Assembly: GCA_045631905.1 (NCBI GenBank)
Contig: JAZQVO010000019.1
Coordinates: 33,031 to 97,030, forward strand
DNA from: HGM04593 sp045631905
GTDB lineage: Bacteria; Bacteroidota; Bacteroidia; Bacteroidales; Bacteroidaceae
Direction: 5' to 3'
Length of the DNA stretch: 64,000 nucleotides
The notes below the pieces were generated by a model that worked only from the letters and a program-made list of their open reading frames with translations, was not told the origin of the DNA and made no database searches. This document shows positions 39,729 to 48,283 of this stretch, one piece after another (position 1 is the first letter of the stretch; the number at the start of each line of letters is the position of its first letter). Made by a program: the position numbers and the translations under genes.

Positions 39729-42658
39729 TGAAAAATATAGACGCGTGCTTCCTGCGCAAACAGATAACCTTTACCGAGCACAAAGAAGGTGTATTAAAGG
39801 GCTACGACGAAGAGGAGAAAGAGATTACTGCCACCCTGCCACAAGAGGCATGCTACAAGCAACTGCCCGAGATATTACAAAAAGGGTGCAAGCTCAACCT
39901 CTTGTCGGCAACCATAGACACAGAAGGCACGCTTCACCCACAGGACATAATATTCGAGCCCGACTACCTTATAGATATATCGGCACTTGCCCGATGCGTG
40001 CAGCCCTATGGTGCGCCGGCCCTCGGCTACATAATAAACCTCTTTGAGAAGAACACCGACAGCTCGGCGCGTCTGCTCGGAGAGGCCGCGAACCTTTTTC
40101 TCGACGATTGCGTGAACGAAAGGCCCGAAAGCCCAGCCACCTATGCAGGCTCGATGAAGAAATTCTTTCGCGAATACCCCCTGCAACTATCTGCATGCAA
40201 CGAAATTGGCACCGACTTCTTTAAACAAGCACACCAACAATTCAACAACATACAAATAAAAACCGGGAACATAGGCGTGGAGACCGCCGACAGTTTCAAC
40301 CGCGAGAATGTAAGCCTCGAGCCCTCGTTCTTTTGCGAAGCTCTTGGCCTGCAAGGACGTATCGACCTCTTACAAAACGATTGTAGCCACCTCATTGAGT
40401 TAAAATCGGGTAAAGCCGACGAGTTTAACGGAGGAGCAAAAGAGGAGCACCGTATACAGATGTCGCTCTACAAGGAGATGTTATGCTACTCATTGCAGAT
40501 GCCACGCGAGCACATACGCCCCTATCTTTTTTACTCGCGCTACCCACGCTTCTACCGCGAAGAGTCGTCACGTTCACAAATGAGCCGGACACTCATGCTA
40601 CGTAACAAGATAGTCGCTCTGCTCATGGAGATGGGCAAAGATGGGCTCCGCAACATATTACTGAACACAACGGCCGACGACCTAAACGAAAACAACACAG
40701 GAGGCCGTTTGTGGAACGACTACCTGCGCCCACGCATCGAAAAGATTCTTGCACCCATACACACTGCCGACAAGCTGTTGCAGGACTATTTTTTTGGCAA
40801 CGTAGCATTTGTGGCACGCGAGATGTTACTTGCTAAAACAGGTAACGGCAACCACGAGCAAGGACGTAGCTTTGCCGATATATGGAACGCACCGCTCGCC
40901 ACCAAGATAGAGAACGGTAACATACTCACAGACCTCAAAATAGTATCGTTCGACAACGAAGAGGGAATAAGCGATATAAAACTTGCTTTGCCACAATACA
41001 ACGAAGAATTTTACCCAAATTTCAGAGCAGGCGACACAGTGTTCATATACCGTCGCGACAACGACGAACACAGTGCAATAAACCGCGTGGTTACCCGTGG
41101 CACCCTCACAAGCATCACACCCGAGGCGATAACAATACACCTGCGCCACAAACAACGCAACAGCAAGCTCTACCCCAAGAGCAGTGCCTACGCCATGGAG
41201 CACGACCACCTCGACAGCACCTTCCGTGCAGCCTTTCGCGACCTTGCGAGCCTGCTCACCGCACCTACCAAGCGCATCGACCTGCTACTCGCACGACGCA
41301 CCCCGCTTTTCAACCGCACACTAACGCTAAACGGGCACTACACCAACCCATATATCGACAACATCGTTCTGCAAGCCAAGCAGGCCGAGGAGCTATTCAT
41401 GCTCATAGGCCCCCCCGGAACAGGAAAAACCTCGCAAGCACTAAGAAGCATGGTTCAGGAGTTTCATAACGAAGAGGGTTGCAACATTCTGCTTGCATCA
41501 TACACCAACCGTGCAGTAGACGAGATTTGCGAAGCACTCGAAAGCCTCCCCGACACCCCTACCTTCATACGCATAGGCAGCGAACAGAGCTGTGCCGAAA
41601 AGCACCGCCCCCACCTTTTGAAAAACATTATAGCCACATGCGAGAACCGCGAGCAGATAAAAGAGACCATGCAAAGGTATCGCATAGTTGTGGGCACAAT
41701 AGCCTCCCTGACAGGACGCAAAGAGCTTTTTGCACTAAAAAAATTCGATGTTGCCATCATAGACGAAGCCACACAAATTCTTGAATCGCAACTTGCCGGG
41801 CTATGGAGCGCAACAACACCCACGGGCGATGTCGCAATAAAAAAATTCATACTCATAGGCGACCCCAAGCAGCTACCGGCCGTGGTGGCACAACCTGCAA
41901 CAAACACCCAAGTTACAAGCAACATACTTAAAGAGCAAGGGATAAACAACTACGGAATTTCGCTCTTCGAACGCCTCTATAAGTGGTATCACAACCACCC
42001 CGTAGAAGGGCTCATAGCAACCCTTTACAAGCAAGGGCGCATGCACCCCGAAATAAACTCCTTTGCCAACAGATACTTTTACGGCAACATATTGGAGCCT
42101 ATCCCCTTGACACACCAAAAAGAGCCACTACACTACCCCACATACGACAGAAAGTGCCCCATAGAGAGCCTTATGGCAACACATCGCTCGGCCTTCATAG
42201 ACATAAACGGCGAGGAGAGTATGAACGCAAAGATAAACCGCAAAGAGGCCGAAACCATCGCGCTATTCGTCAAAATATACCACAAACTGCGCACAGCAAA
42301 CGGGTACCCCTGCAACCCCTCGCACGAGATAGGAATAATAGTACCCTTCCGCAGCCAGATAGCCATGGTCACAAAGGAGATAGCAAAACTATCGGTCCCC
42401 GACAGCGAAGACATTGTTATCGACACCGTGGAACGCTTCCAAGGCTCGCAACGCGAGGTTATTCTCTTTGGCACTACGATAAACACCCCCACACAGCTCG
42501 AAATTTTATCGGCACCCGTACCCGATGCCGACGGCACCCCCATCGACCGCAAACTAAACGTAGCACTTACACGCGCACGTCGCCAGATGTTTGTGTTCGG
42601 CAATAGAGAGATATTGTCGCAATCGCCCATTTACAAAGCACTTATCGAGGAGTTGTAA
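39725..42658 (+). CDS. Dna2-like nuclease-helicase fusion
   Basis: A 977-residue protein. The N-terminal third has the Cas4/Dna2-type PD-(D/E)XK core: GRIDLL near residue 212, LIELKSGKAD near 225, then HRIQMSLYKEM. The C-terminal half is a superfamily 1 helicase: Walker A GPPGTGKTS near residue 563, DEATQ near 680, GDPKQLPAV, DTVERFQGSQREV near 900 and NVALTRARRQM near 945. It resembles eukaryotic Dna2, but the iron-sulphur cysteine set of Dna2/AddB was not recognised. It likely processes DNA ends or flaps. It overlaps the transglycosylase gene by 4 bases and is probably the last gene of the udk unit. Confidence 0.85.
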   Translation: MMKNIDACFLRKQITFTEHKEGVLKGYDEEEKEITATLPQEACYKQLPEILQKGCKLNLLSATIDTEGTLHPQDIIFEPDYLIDISALARCVQPYGAPALGYIINLFEKNTDSSARLLGEAANLFLDDCVNERPESPATYAGSMKKFFREYPLQLSACNEIGTDFFKQAHQQFNNIQIKTGNIGVETADSFNRENVSLEPSFFCEALGLQGRIDLLQNDCSHLIELKSGKADEFNGGAKEEHRIQMSLYKEMLCYSLQMPREHIRPYLFYSRYPRFYREESSRSQMSRTLMLRNKIVALLMEMGKDGLRNILLNTTADDLNENNTGGRLWNDYLRPRIEKILAPIHTADKLLQDYFFGNVAFVAREMLLAKTGNGNHEQGRSFADIWNAPLATKIENGNILTDLKIVSFDNEEGISDIKLALPQYNEEFYPNFRAGDTVFIYRRDNDEHSAINRVVTRGTLTSITPEAITIHLRHKQRNSKLYPKSSAYAMEHDHLDSTFRAAFRDLASLLTAPTKRIDLLLARRTPLFNRTLTLNGHYTNPYIDNIVLQAKQAEELFMLIGPPGTGKTSQALRSMVQEFHNEEGCNILLASYTNRAVDEICEALESLPDTPTFIRIGSEQSCAEKHRPHLLKNIIATCENREQIKETMQRYRIVVGTIASLTGRKELFALKKFDVAIIDEATQILESQLAGLWSATTPTGDVAIKKFILIGDPKQLPAVVAQPATNTQVTSNILKEQGINNYGISLFERLYKWYHNHPVEGLIATLYKQGRMHPEINSFANRYFYGNILEPIPLTHQKEPLHYPTYDRKCPIESLMATHRSAFIDINGEESMNAKINRKEAETIALFVKIYHKLRTANGYPCNPSHEIGIIVPFRSQIAMVTKEIAKLSVPDSEDIVIDTVERFQGSQREVILFGTTINTPTQLEILSAPVPDADGTPIDRKLNVALTRARRQMFVFGNREILSQSPIYKALIEEL

Positions 42659-42664
42659 CCTTGC

Positions 42665-42685
42665 CACACTCTTAAAAAGAGTGTG
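42665..42685. repeat. Hairpin after the nuclease-helicase gene
   Basis: CACACTCTT and AAGAGTGTG form a 9-bp stem around AAA, followed on the plus strand by A rather than T. It may stabilise or end the helicase transcript weakly. Confidence 0.5.
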
Positions 42686-42717
42686 AAAAAAAATTATTAA
42701 AAAATCCTGTAAAATCA

Positions 42718-42773
42718 TTGCACAGAATAAAAAGAATATCCATCTTTGCAGTGTACTAATTCACTAATACACT
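42718..42773 (+). promoter_or_regulatory. Promoter and YtrA-like operator of the ABC exporter operon
   Basis: TTG (42718-42720), 20 bases, then CATCTTTG (42741-42748), a near-consensus Bacteroidetes promoter. Overlapping the expected start site is the inverted repeat AGTGTA (42750-42755), 12 bases, TACACT (42768-42773), ending against the ATG at 42774. It resembles the AGTGTA/TACACT operator of the GntR-family regulator YtrA, whose homologue is encoded later in this operon. Autoregulation is inferred. Confidence 0.65.
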
Positions 42774-43571
42774 ATGATACAAATTCAAAATCTACATTTC
42801 AGTTACAGCAATGAAGTACTTTGCGACATAAGCACAAAGTTCGAAAAAGGGTATATATATGGCCTCTTGGGCCCAAACGGGACAGGAAAAACCACACTCA
42901 TGGAAATTATATGCGGTATGCTCCGTGCAAAAAAAGGTAGCACCACCATAGAGGGCAAGGAGAGCTACAAACGCACACCCGATATCCTATCGAACATCTT
43001 CTACCTGCCCGAACACCCTGCTGCCACAATAAGCAAAATAAAAACATTTGCAAAAGAGTATGGTAGCTTCTACCCCGGCTTCAACTACTCACAATTCGAA
43101 GAGCTGATGAAAGAGATGCGACTCGACATAAACGGCTCCTTCGACAAATTATCGACAGGCGAATGTAAGAAAGCATTCATTGCCTTCGCGCTTGCACTAA
43201 ACACCCCCTACCTACTACTCGACGAGCCGACCAACGGGCTCGACATTACAAGCAAAGGAGAGTTCAGGCAGATAATATCGCGTTACATGAACGAAGAGCG
43301 TTGCATCGTCATCGCCACACACCAAATAAAAGAGGTTGCCAACCTTCTTGACCACATTACCATAATTAAAGACAAGCAGATAGCAATAGACAACAGCATA
43401 GTAGAACTACAAAAAAAATACCGCTGTGGTACAGCTAACGACAAACCCTCCGACGCGCTTTACTGCGAAGAGTGTATAAACGGGTACAATTACATAGCCA
43501 CGAACGAAACCGGAGAAGAGAGCCGTATCGACATAGAGCTACTCTTCAACCATATTAATTTAAACAAGTAA
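42774..43571 (+). CDS. ABC transporter ATP-binding protein
   Basis: A 265-residue ATPase with Walker A GPNGTGKTTLME, a signature variant LSTGECKKAFI, Walker B LLLDEPTNGLD and the H-loop VIATHQIKEV. A C-terminal extension of about 50 residues follows the core. It resembles YtrB/YhcH-type exporter ATPases controlled by GntR regulators. It heads an operon with two paralogous membrane proteins and the regulator, so it probably powers an exporter. The substrate is unknown, with peptides or antibiotics as possibilities. Confidence 0.92.
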   Translation: MIQIQNLHFSYSNEVLCDISTKFEKGYIYGLLGPNGTGKTTLMEIICGMLRAKKGSTTIEGKESYKRTPDILSNIFYLPEHPAATISKIKTFAKEYGSFYPGFNYSQFEELMKEMRLDINGSFDKLSTGECKKAFIAFALALNTPYLLLDEPTNGLDITSKGEFRQIISRYMNEERCIVIATHQIKEVANLLDHITIIKDKQIAIDNSIVELQKKYRCGTANDKPSDALYCEECINGYNYIATNETGEESRIDIELLFNHINLNK

Positions 43572-43588
43572 AAAAACGTCATTACATT

Positions 43589-44272
43589 ATGAACAACACA
43601 TTCTCATTCAAGCGGTTGAGCAAACTGGTTGTTTACGAAATAAGAAGCAGTCACTTTATACGCAATATAACTATATTCGCCATATTGTGGACATCTGCAT
43701 TCATAATACTACTAATAAACACAAGCTACAATCACTTTTGCAACATAGCCATTCCTTACACTGTTATAACGGTAATGAAGTTCTTTGCACCGGTAGTTTT
43801 TTACTACCCTATACTAAAAAGAGAAAACAGAAACCTATATTTGCAACTGCCGGCAAGCAACCTCGAAAAATTCATCTCCCTTGCAATAAATTCCTTCATA
43901 ACAGTTCCTATCATTATTGCTGTATTGGGATATACAATAAATATAATAACATTCTACATAATCACAGGCGAAATTAATACCTCTTGGGCAAACTACTTCT
44001 ATTGGAGGCCGTTCATAATATATGCAACAGCCATAATAGTGTACATATTCATTGCCGGGCTCGCAAAAAACAAAATTAAAACAGGCGTCACCTGTTTGGC
44101 ACTATATTATGGTAGCATGTGGTTCCTCACTCTCATGAGAAAGATTCTGCCCACAACCCCGAACGAGGCGACATGGGGAAATTCACACGAAGCCAATTTA
44201 TATGGCATTACAATATTGACCGTCATAATACTATCCCTCATATACGACAGAATAAAAAAGATATCCTTATAA
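43589..44272 (+). CDS. ABC exporter membrane protein A
   Basis: A 227-residue protein with about six hydrophobic helices. It shares LPASNxEK and flanking hydrophobic segments with the next gene product, so the two are paralogues. It matches no family I can name but fits an ABC-2-type permease half by topology and context, 17 bases after the ATPase gene. A heterodimer of the two membrane proteins with the ATPase is a reasonable inference. Confidence 0.75.
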   Translation: MNNTFSFKRLSKLVVYEIRSSHFIRNITIFAILWTSAFIILLINTSYNHFCNIAIPYTVITVMKFFAPVVFYYPILKRENRNLYLQLPASNLEKFISLAINSFITVPIIIAVLGYTINIITFYIITGEINTSWANYFYWRPFIIYATAIIVYIFIAGLAKNKIKTGVTCLALYYGSMWFLTLMRKILPTTPNEATWGNSHEANLYGITILTVIILSLIYDRIKKISL

Positions 44273-44281
44273 CAAGAAAAT

Positions 44282-44959
44282 ATGGAAAGAAACGAAAAAA
44301 GCAGACTTATAAGCCTCGAACGGTTGTTCAGGTTATTCATCTACGAGAATAAGAGCACTTTATACTATGCAAAAATAACAGCATGTATAATTATATATGC
44401 AATTTATTTTATTCTGGTATACGATATTATTGAAACAACCATCAGTACAGCTATTTTTATATGGGTATCGCCCTTTCTATTCTACGGGGATATACTATCA
44501 AAAAGAAGACGTACGCTATATATTTCGCTCCCTGCAAGCAACATCGAAAAATACCTTTCTATACTGTTAAATACACTTGTTATAGCACCACTCGCTGTAA
44601 TTGCAATTATGTATGTGATAAAGCTTATATACTCTGTCATCTTCACCCATTCACACCACATAGAAACAGAGACATCGCCCACAAACATACTACTTCACAT
44701 GGTTTTTGTGTTGGGAATAACAAGCATCTGTACATACCTTTTAATTATATACAAAACCTCTTCGGTACTGAAAAGTATTGTATACACAACTGTTATAGCA
44801 ACGGCTGAATACCTTTTTATGAACTTAATACTGAAAATATTGTTCGACGGCTACATAGCCCCCTCACACATTATATACTCAAATGCTATATTCGGAGTGT
44901 GCAACATTATTGTGACACAAATACTCATTTACCACACTATTAAACGCATAAAAGCATAA
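44282..44959 (+). CDS. ABC exporter membrane protein B
   Basis: A 225-residue paralogue of the preceding protein with the same helix layout and the shared LPASNIEK loop near residue 85. It starts 9 bases after gene A and ends 4 bases before the GntR gene. The pair probably arose by tandem duplication and may form the transmembrane part of the exporter. No substrate clue is visible. Confidence 0.75.
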   Translation: MERNEKSRLISLERLFRLFIYENKSTLYYAKITACIIIYAIYFILVYDIIETTISTAIFIWVSPFLFYGDILSKRRRTLYISLPASNIEKYLSILLNTLVIAPLAVIAIMYVIKLIYSVIFTHSHHIETETSPTNILLHMVFVLGITSICTYLLIIYKTSSVLKSIVYTTVIATAEYLFMNLILKILFDGYIAPSHIIYSNAIFGVCNIIVTQILIYHTIKRIKA

Positions 44960-44963
44960 CAGC

Positions 44964-45308
44964 ATGGAATTTAGCGAACATAAACCGATATACCTGCAAA
45001 TGGTAGATTTGATGCGCGAGAAGATTATGTGCAACACATGGGAGGAAGAAGCCCGTATACCCTCGGTACGTGAGATGGGTGCCACACTCGGCGTGAACCC
45101 CAACACCATAGTGCGCTCCTACCAACTGCTCGAAGCCGATAATATAATATATAACAAACGTGGTCTCGGATATTTCGTAAAAGCCGGTGCCAAGGAGCTG
45201 ATAAAAGAGTGCCAACGACGCGAGTTTATTGAAAGCGAACTACCCAAATTCAAAGCAAAAGCCGACCTGCTTGGGATAACAAAGGAGGAGCTTATGAGAC
45301 TATTATAA
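44964..45308 (+). CDS. GntR-family regulator, YtrA subfamily
   Basis: A 114-residue protein with a winged helix-turn-helix at residues about 8-75 (KPIYLQMVDLMREKI, RIPSVREMGATLGVNPNTIVRSYQLLEAD) and a short helical dimerisation tail instead of an effector domain, which defines the YtrA subfamily. Such regulators usually repress adjacent ABC transporter operons and are relieved by cell-wall-active compounds in Firmicutes. Here it is the fourth gene of the unit, and a matching operator lies at the operon start. Confidence 0.9.
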   Translation: MEFSEHKPIYLQMVDLMREKIMCNTWEEEARIPSVREMGATLGVNPNTIVRSYQLLEADNIIYNKRGLGYFVKAGAKELIKECQRREFIESELPKFKAKADLLGITKEELMRLL

Positions 45309-45338
45309 TTTCTAACCAAGAATCAACGTATAACAAGA

Positions 45339-45896
45339 ATGAAAAAGTTCATACAAATATTTACAAGCGTACTTGGTGTTGCGTTTGCGGTAATAATAAC
45401 AGTAAAGCTCATCGCTGTAATTACGGTATTTTATAAAGCGTTCGAGCCAGACAGCTCCGAGTTTGGCAAGATGCACCCTATACCAGCCTGCATCGCATAT
45501 AACCTACCAATAGAGAGAGGTGGTGCGCCGGGAGTATCCATCGACAGCATAGCAAAAGACACCTACCTGCAGATTTACGATGATTTTCAAGGAGGCAAGT
45601 ACATGTATGATTTTTATCATGGTTCACTGCCTGCCGGCGAAATTTATCTTAAATGCTACGAAGCTACAAAAAACACTCCGCTCTCCCCAGAAAGCATTAC
45701 AAGCAAGAGTAAAGTGAACGTAAAAGAGACCGACACCTTCGCCCAATTAGTAAACAAGCAGGAATTTACCATATATGAAGGTGTTTGGGGCGACTATTAT
45801 GCAGCACGCATAGAGGTGTGGCACAAAGATGCCAAGACAAAGGAAGAAAAGAAACTTTTGGAAAAAATTTATCGCGTCGAAGGGTGGCAAAGATAA
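45339..45896 (+). CDS. Membrane-anchored protein of unknown function
   Basis: A 185-residue protein that I do not recognise. Residues about 8-32 form one membrane helix (VLGVAFAVIITVKLIAVITVF). The remainder is probably extracytoplasmic, with mixed helix and strand. It lies 30 bases after the regulator and before a bidirectional terminator, so it may be the last gene of the exporter operon. A role beside the exporter is possible but unproven. Confidence 0.65.
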   Translation: MKKFIQIFTSVLGVAFAVIITVKLIAVITVFYKAFEPDSSEFGKMHPIPACIAYNLPIERGGAPGVSIDSIAKDTYLQIYDDFQGGKYMYDFYHGSLPAGEIYLKCYEATKNTPLSPESITSKSKVNVKETDTFAQLVNKQEFTIYEGVWGDYYAARIEVWHKDAKTKEEKKLLEKIYRVEGWQR

Positions 45897-45900
45897 CATA

Positions 45901-45937
45901 CAAAAAAAAGGATTTCCCGGGGGAAATCCTTTTTTTG
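45901..45937. terminator. Bidirectional terminator between the exporter operon and nfnAB
   Basis: AAAAAAAAGGATTTCCC and GGGAAATCCTTTTTTT form the stem with a 2-4 base loop, between convergent genes. Confidence 0.88.
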
Positions 45938-45955
45938 TACTATGTAATAATATTT

Positions 45956-48253
45956 TTACTTGCTCAGCATCTCGTGCATAGAAGCGGCAGCGTTGCGACC
46001 GTCACCCATAGCAAGAATTACCGTTGCACCACCGCGTACAATATCTCCACCTGCATATATGAAGGGGATAGACGACTGCATCTTATCGTTCACGGCAATA
46101 GTGTTCTTGCGACCAAGCTCCAGGCCCTCAACCGATGTGGGAACAAGGGGGTTGGGCGACACGCCTACCGAAACAACAGCCATGTCGATGTCGATGGTCT
46201 CGATAGCACCCTCGATGGGCACGGGTGAACGACGGCCCGAAGCGTCGGGCTCGCCAAGCTCCATCTTCTGCAAAACAATCTGTTTCACGCAACCCTTCTC
46301 GTCGGCAATATACTCGATGGGGTTGTGCAGAGTAAGGAACTCCACACCCTCCTCTTTGGCATGCTTAACCTCCTCTAAACGAGCGGGCATCTCGGCCTCT
46401 GAACGGCGATAGATAATCATCGCACGCTCGGCACCCAAACGAAGGGCGGTACGCACCGAGTCCATAGCGGTGTTACCACCACCTACTACTGCCACACGCT
46501 TACCTATGTGCATGGGAGTGTCTGAGTCGGGGTTCGAAGCGTCCATAAGGTTCACGCGAGTGAGGTACTCGTTCGACGAAAGGATATTTATAGAGTTCTC
46601 GCCGGGGATATTCATAAAGTTGGGAAGGCCGGCACCCGAGGCAACAAACACACCTTGGAAACCCTCTTCCTGCAACTGAGCGATAGAGATTGTTTTACCT
46701 ATCACGCAGTCTTTAACAAATTCAACGCCCATGGCTTTTAATGTATCAATCTCAACATCTACGATAGCGTTGGGCAAGCGGAACTCCGGTATACCATATT
46801 TAAGCACACCACCTATCTCATGAAGAGCCTCGAAGACGGTTACGCTGTAACCTAGCTTTGCCATGTCACCGGCAAAAGAGAGACCGGCAGGGCCCGAGCC
46901 TACAACTGCAACTTTTTTGCCGTTTGAGGGAGCTACGGCGGGAACAGCCTGCTCGCCGCTCTCACGCGCATAGTCGGCAGCAAAACGCTCCAAAGCACCG
47001 ATAGCAACAGCCTTGTGGCCCATCTTCAAGTGTATACACTTGCTCTCGCACTGTTTCTCCTGTGGGCAAACACGACCACACACTGCGGGCAATGAGCTTG
47101 TCATTTTGAGCACCTGAGCGGCCTTGCCAAACTCACCGCGCTCGATATTCTTTATGAACGAAGGTATTTTAATGCTCACAGGACAGCCCTCCATACATGC
47201 AGGGTTGGGGCAGTCCAAGCAACGCTGTGCCTCCAACATAGCCATCTCTTTTGTGAGACCGGTATTCACCTCTTCGCGCAACTTTGTCGCACGGTAAGCG
47301 GGTTCCAACTCGGGCATCTCGCAACGCTCTATGGCTGTGCGCTCTTTGGGCTTCATCTTGCTACGGAGAGCCACACGCCACTCTGCATCGCGACTTGTAA
47401 GCTCACAAGCCTCGGTAGGTTCACCTGTTGCTTCGCATTTGTCAAGTTTGTGTATCTCTTCAGCCTCTTCGCGCTTGAAGCTACCCAAGCGTTGCATCAT
47501 ACCATCAAAATCTACCTGATGACCGTCGAACTCGGGACCATCGACACAAACAAACTTGGTCTTTCCGCCCACTGTAACGCGACAAGCACCGCACATACCT
47601 GTTCCATCGACCATGATAGTGTTAAGCGATACTACGGTGGGTATCTCGTACTGCTTTGTGAGTTTGCACACAAACTTCATCATTATAGCGGGGCCTATGG
47701 CTACACAGTGGTCCACCTTCTCGCGTTTTATTACGCGCTCGATACCTTCAGTAACAAGACCTTTATCGCCGTATGAGCCATCATCGGTCATAATGATAAC
47801 CTCGTCCGATACCTCACGAACCTCTTTTTCGAGGATTATGAGCTCTTTTGAACGGCCTGCAAGCACCGAAATTACTCGGTTACCGGCCTTTTTGAGAGCG
47901 GCCGCAATAGGAAGCATAGGTGCAACACCCACACCACCGCCGGCGCACACTACTGTACCAAAGTTTTCGATGTGTGTTGCCTGACCAAGAGGACCGACAA
48001 CATCGGTGATATAATCGCCCTCGTTGAGGTCGCAAAGGCGCGACGAGCTCAAACCGACCTTTTGAATAACAAGAGTTATTAAACCTTTCTCGGCATCGGC
48101 ATGAGCGATTGTCAAGGGAATACGCTCGCCCTTTTCGCCTACTCTTATGATAACAAAGTTACCCGCTCTGTACGATTTTGCGATGAGGGGTGCCTCTACT
48201 CGCAAACGGAATACTTTATCCGAAAACTGTTCTTTCGATACTATTTTAAACAT
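45956..48253 (-). CDS. Fused NfnA-NfnB: NADH-dependent ferredoxin:NADP oxidoreductase type protein
   Basis: A 765-residue fusion. Residues 1 to about 280 match the FAD and 2Fe-2S subunit related to PyrK/NfnA, with GTGMCGACRVTV and a following Cys-rich loop as the cluster site. Residues about 330-765 match NfnB/GltD: RCLDCPNPACMEGCPVSIKI and CGRVCPQEKQCE bind 4Fe-4S clusters, then VVGSGPAGLSFAGD (FAD) and VVGGGNTAMDSVRTAL (NADP). Annotations often call it dihydroorotate dehydrogenase/glutamate synthase, but neither partner is present. Electron bifurcation between NADH, NADPH and ferredoxin is likely. It follows serS by 30 bases. Confidence 0.9.
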   Translation of the reverse strand: MFKIVSKEQFSDKVFRLRVEAPLIAKSYRAGNFVIIRVGEKGERIPLTIAHADAEKGLITLVIQKVGLSSSRLCDLNEGDYITDVVGPLGQATHIENFGTVVCAGGGVGVAPMLPIAAALKKAGNRVISVLAGRSKELIILEKEVREVSDEVIIMTDDGSYGDKGLVTEGIERVIKREKVDHCVAIGPAIMMKFVCKLTKQYEIPTVVSLNTIMVDGTGMCGACRVTVGGKTKFVCVDGPEFDGHQVDFDGMMQRLGSFKREEAEEIHKLDKCEATGEPTEACELTSRDAEWRVALRSKMKPKERTAIERCEMPELEPAYRATKLREEVNTGLTKEMAMLEAQRCLDCPNPACMEGCPVSIKIPSFIKNIERGEFGKAAQVLKMTSSLPAVCGRVCPQEKQCESKCIHLKMGHKAVAIGALERFAADYARESGEQAVPAVAPSNGKKVAVVGSGPAGLSFAGDMAKLGYSVTVFEALHEIGGVLKYGIPEFRLPNAIVDVEIDTLKAMGVEFVKDCVIGKTISIAQLQEEGFQGVFVASGAGLPNFMNIPGENSINILSSNEYLTRVNLMDASNPDSDTPMHIGKRVAVVGGGNTAMDSVRTALRLGAERAMIIYRRSEAEMPARLEEVKHAKEEGVEFLTLHNPIEYIADEKGCVKQIVLQKMELGEPDASGRRSPVPIEGAIETIDIDMAVVSVGVSPNPLVPTSVEGLELGRKNTIAVNDKMQSSIPFIYAGGDIVRGGATVILAMGDGRNAAASMHEMLSK

Positions 48254-48283
48254 GATGGTAGTTTTTTATCGTATATTCTGTTA

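Noticed and set aside
42665..42685. Hairpin after the helicase gene as a standard terminator
   Set aside because: It is followed by A, not T, on the transcribed strand, so it is listed only as a hairpin.
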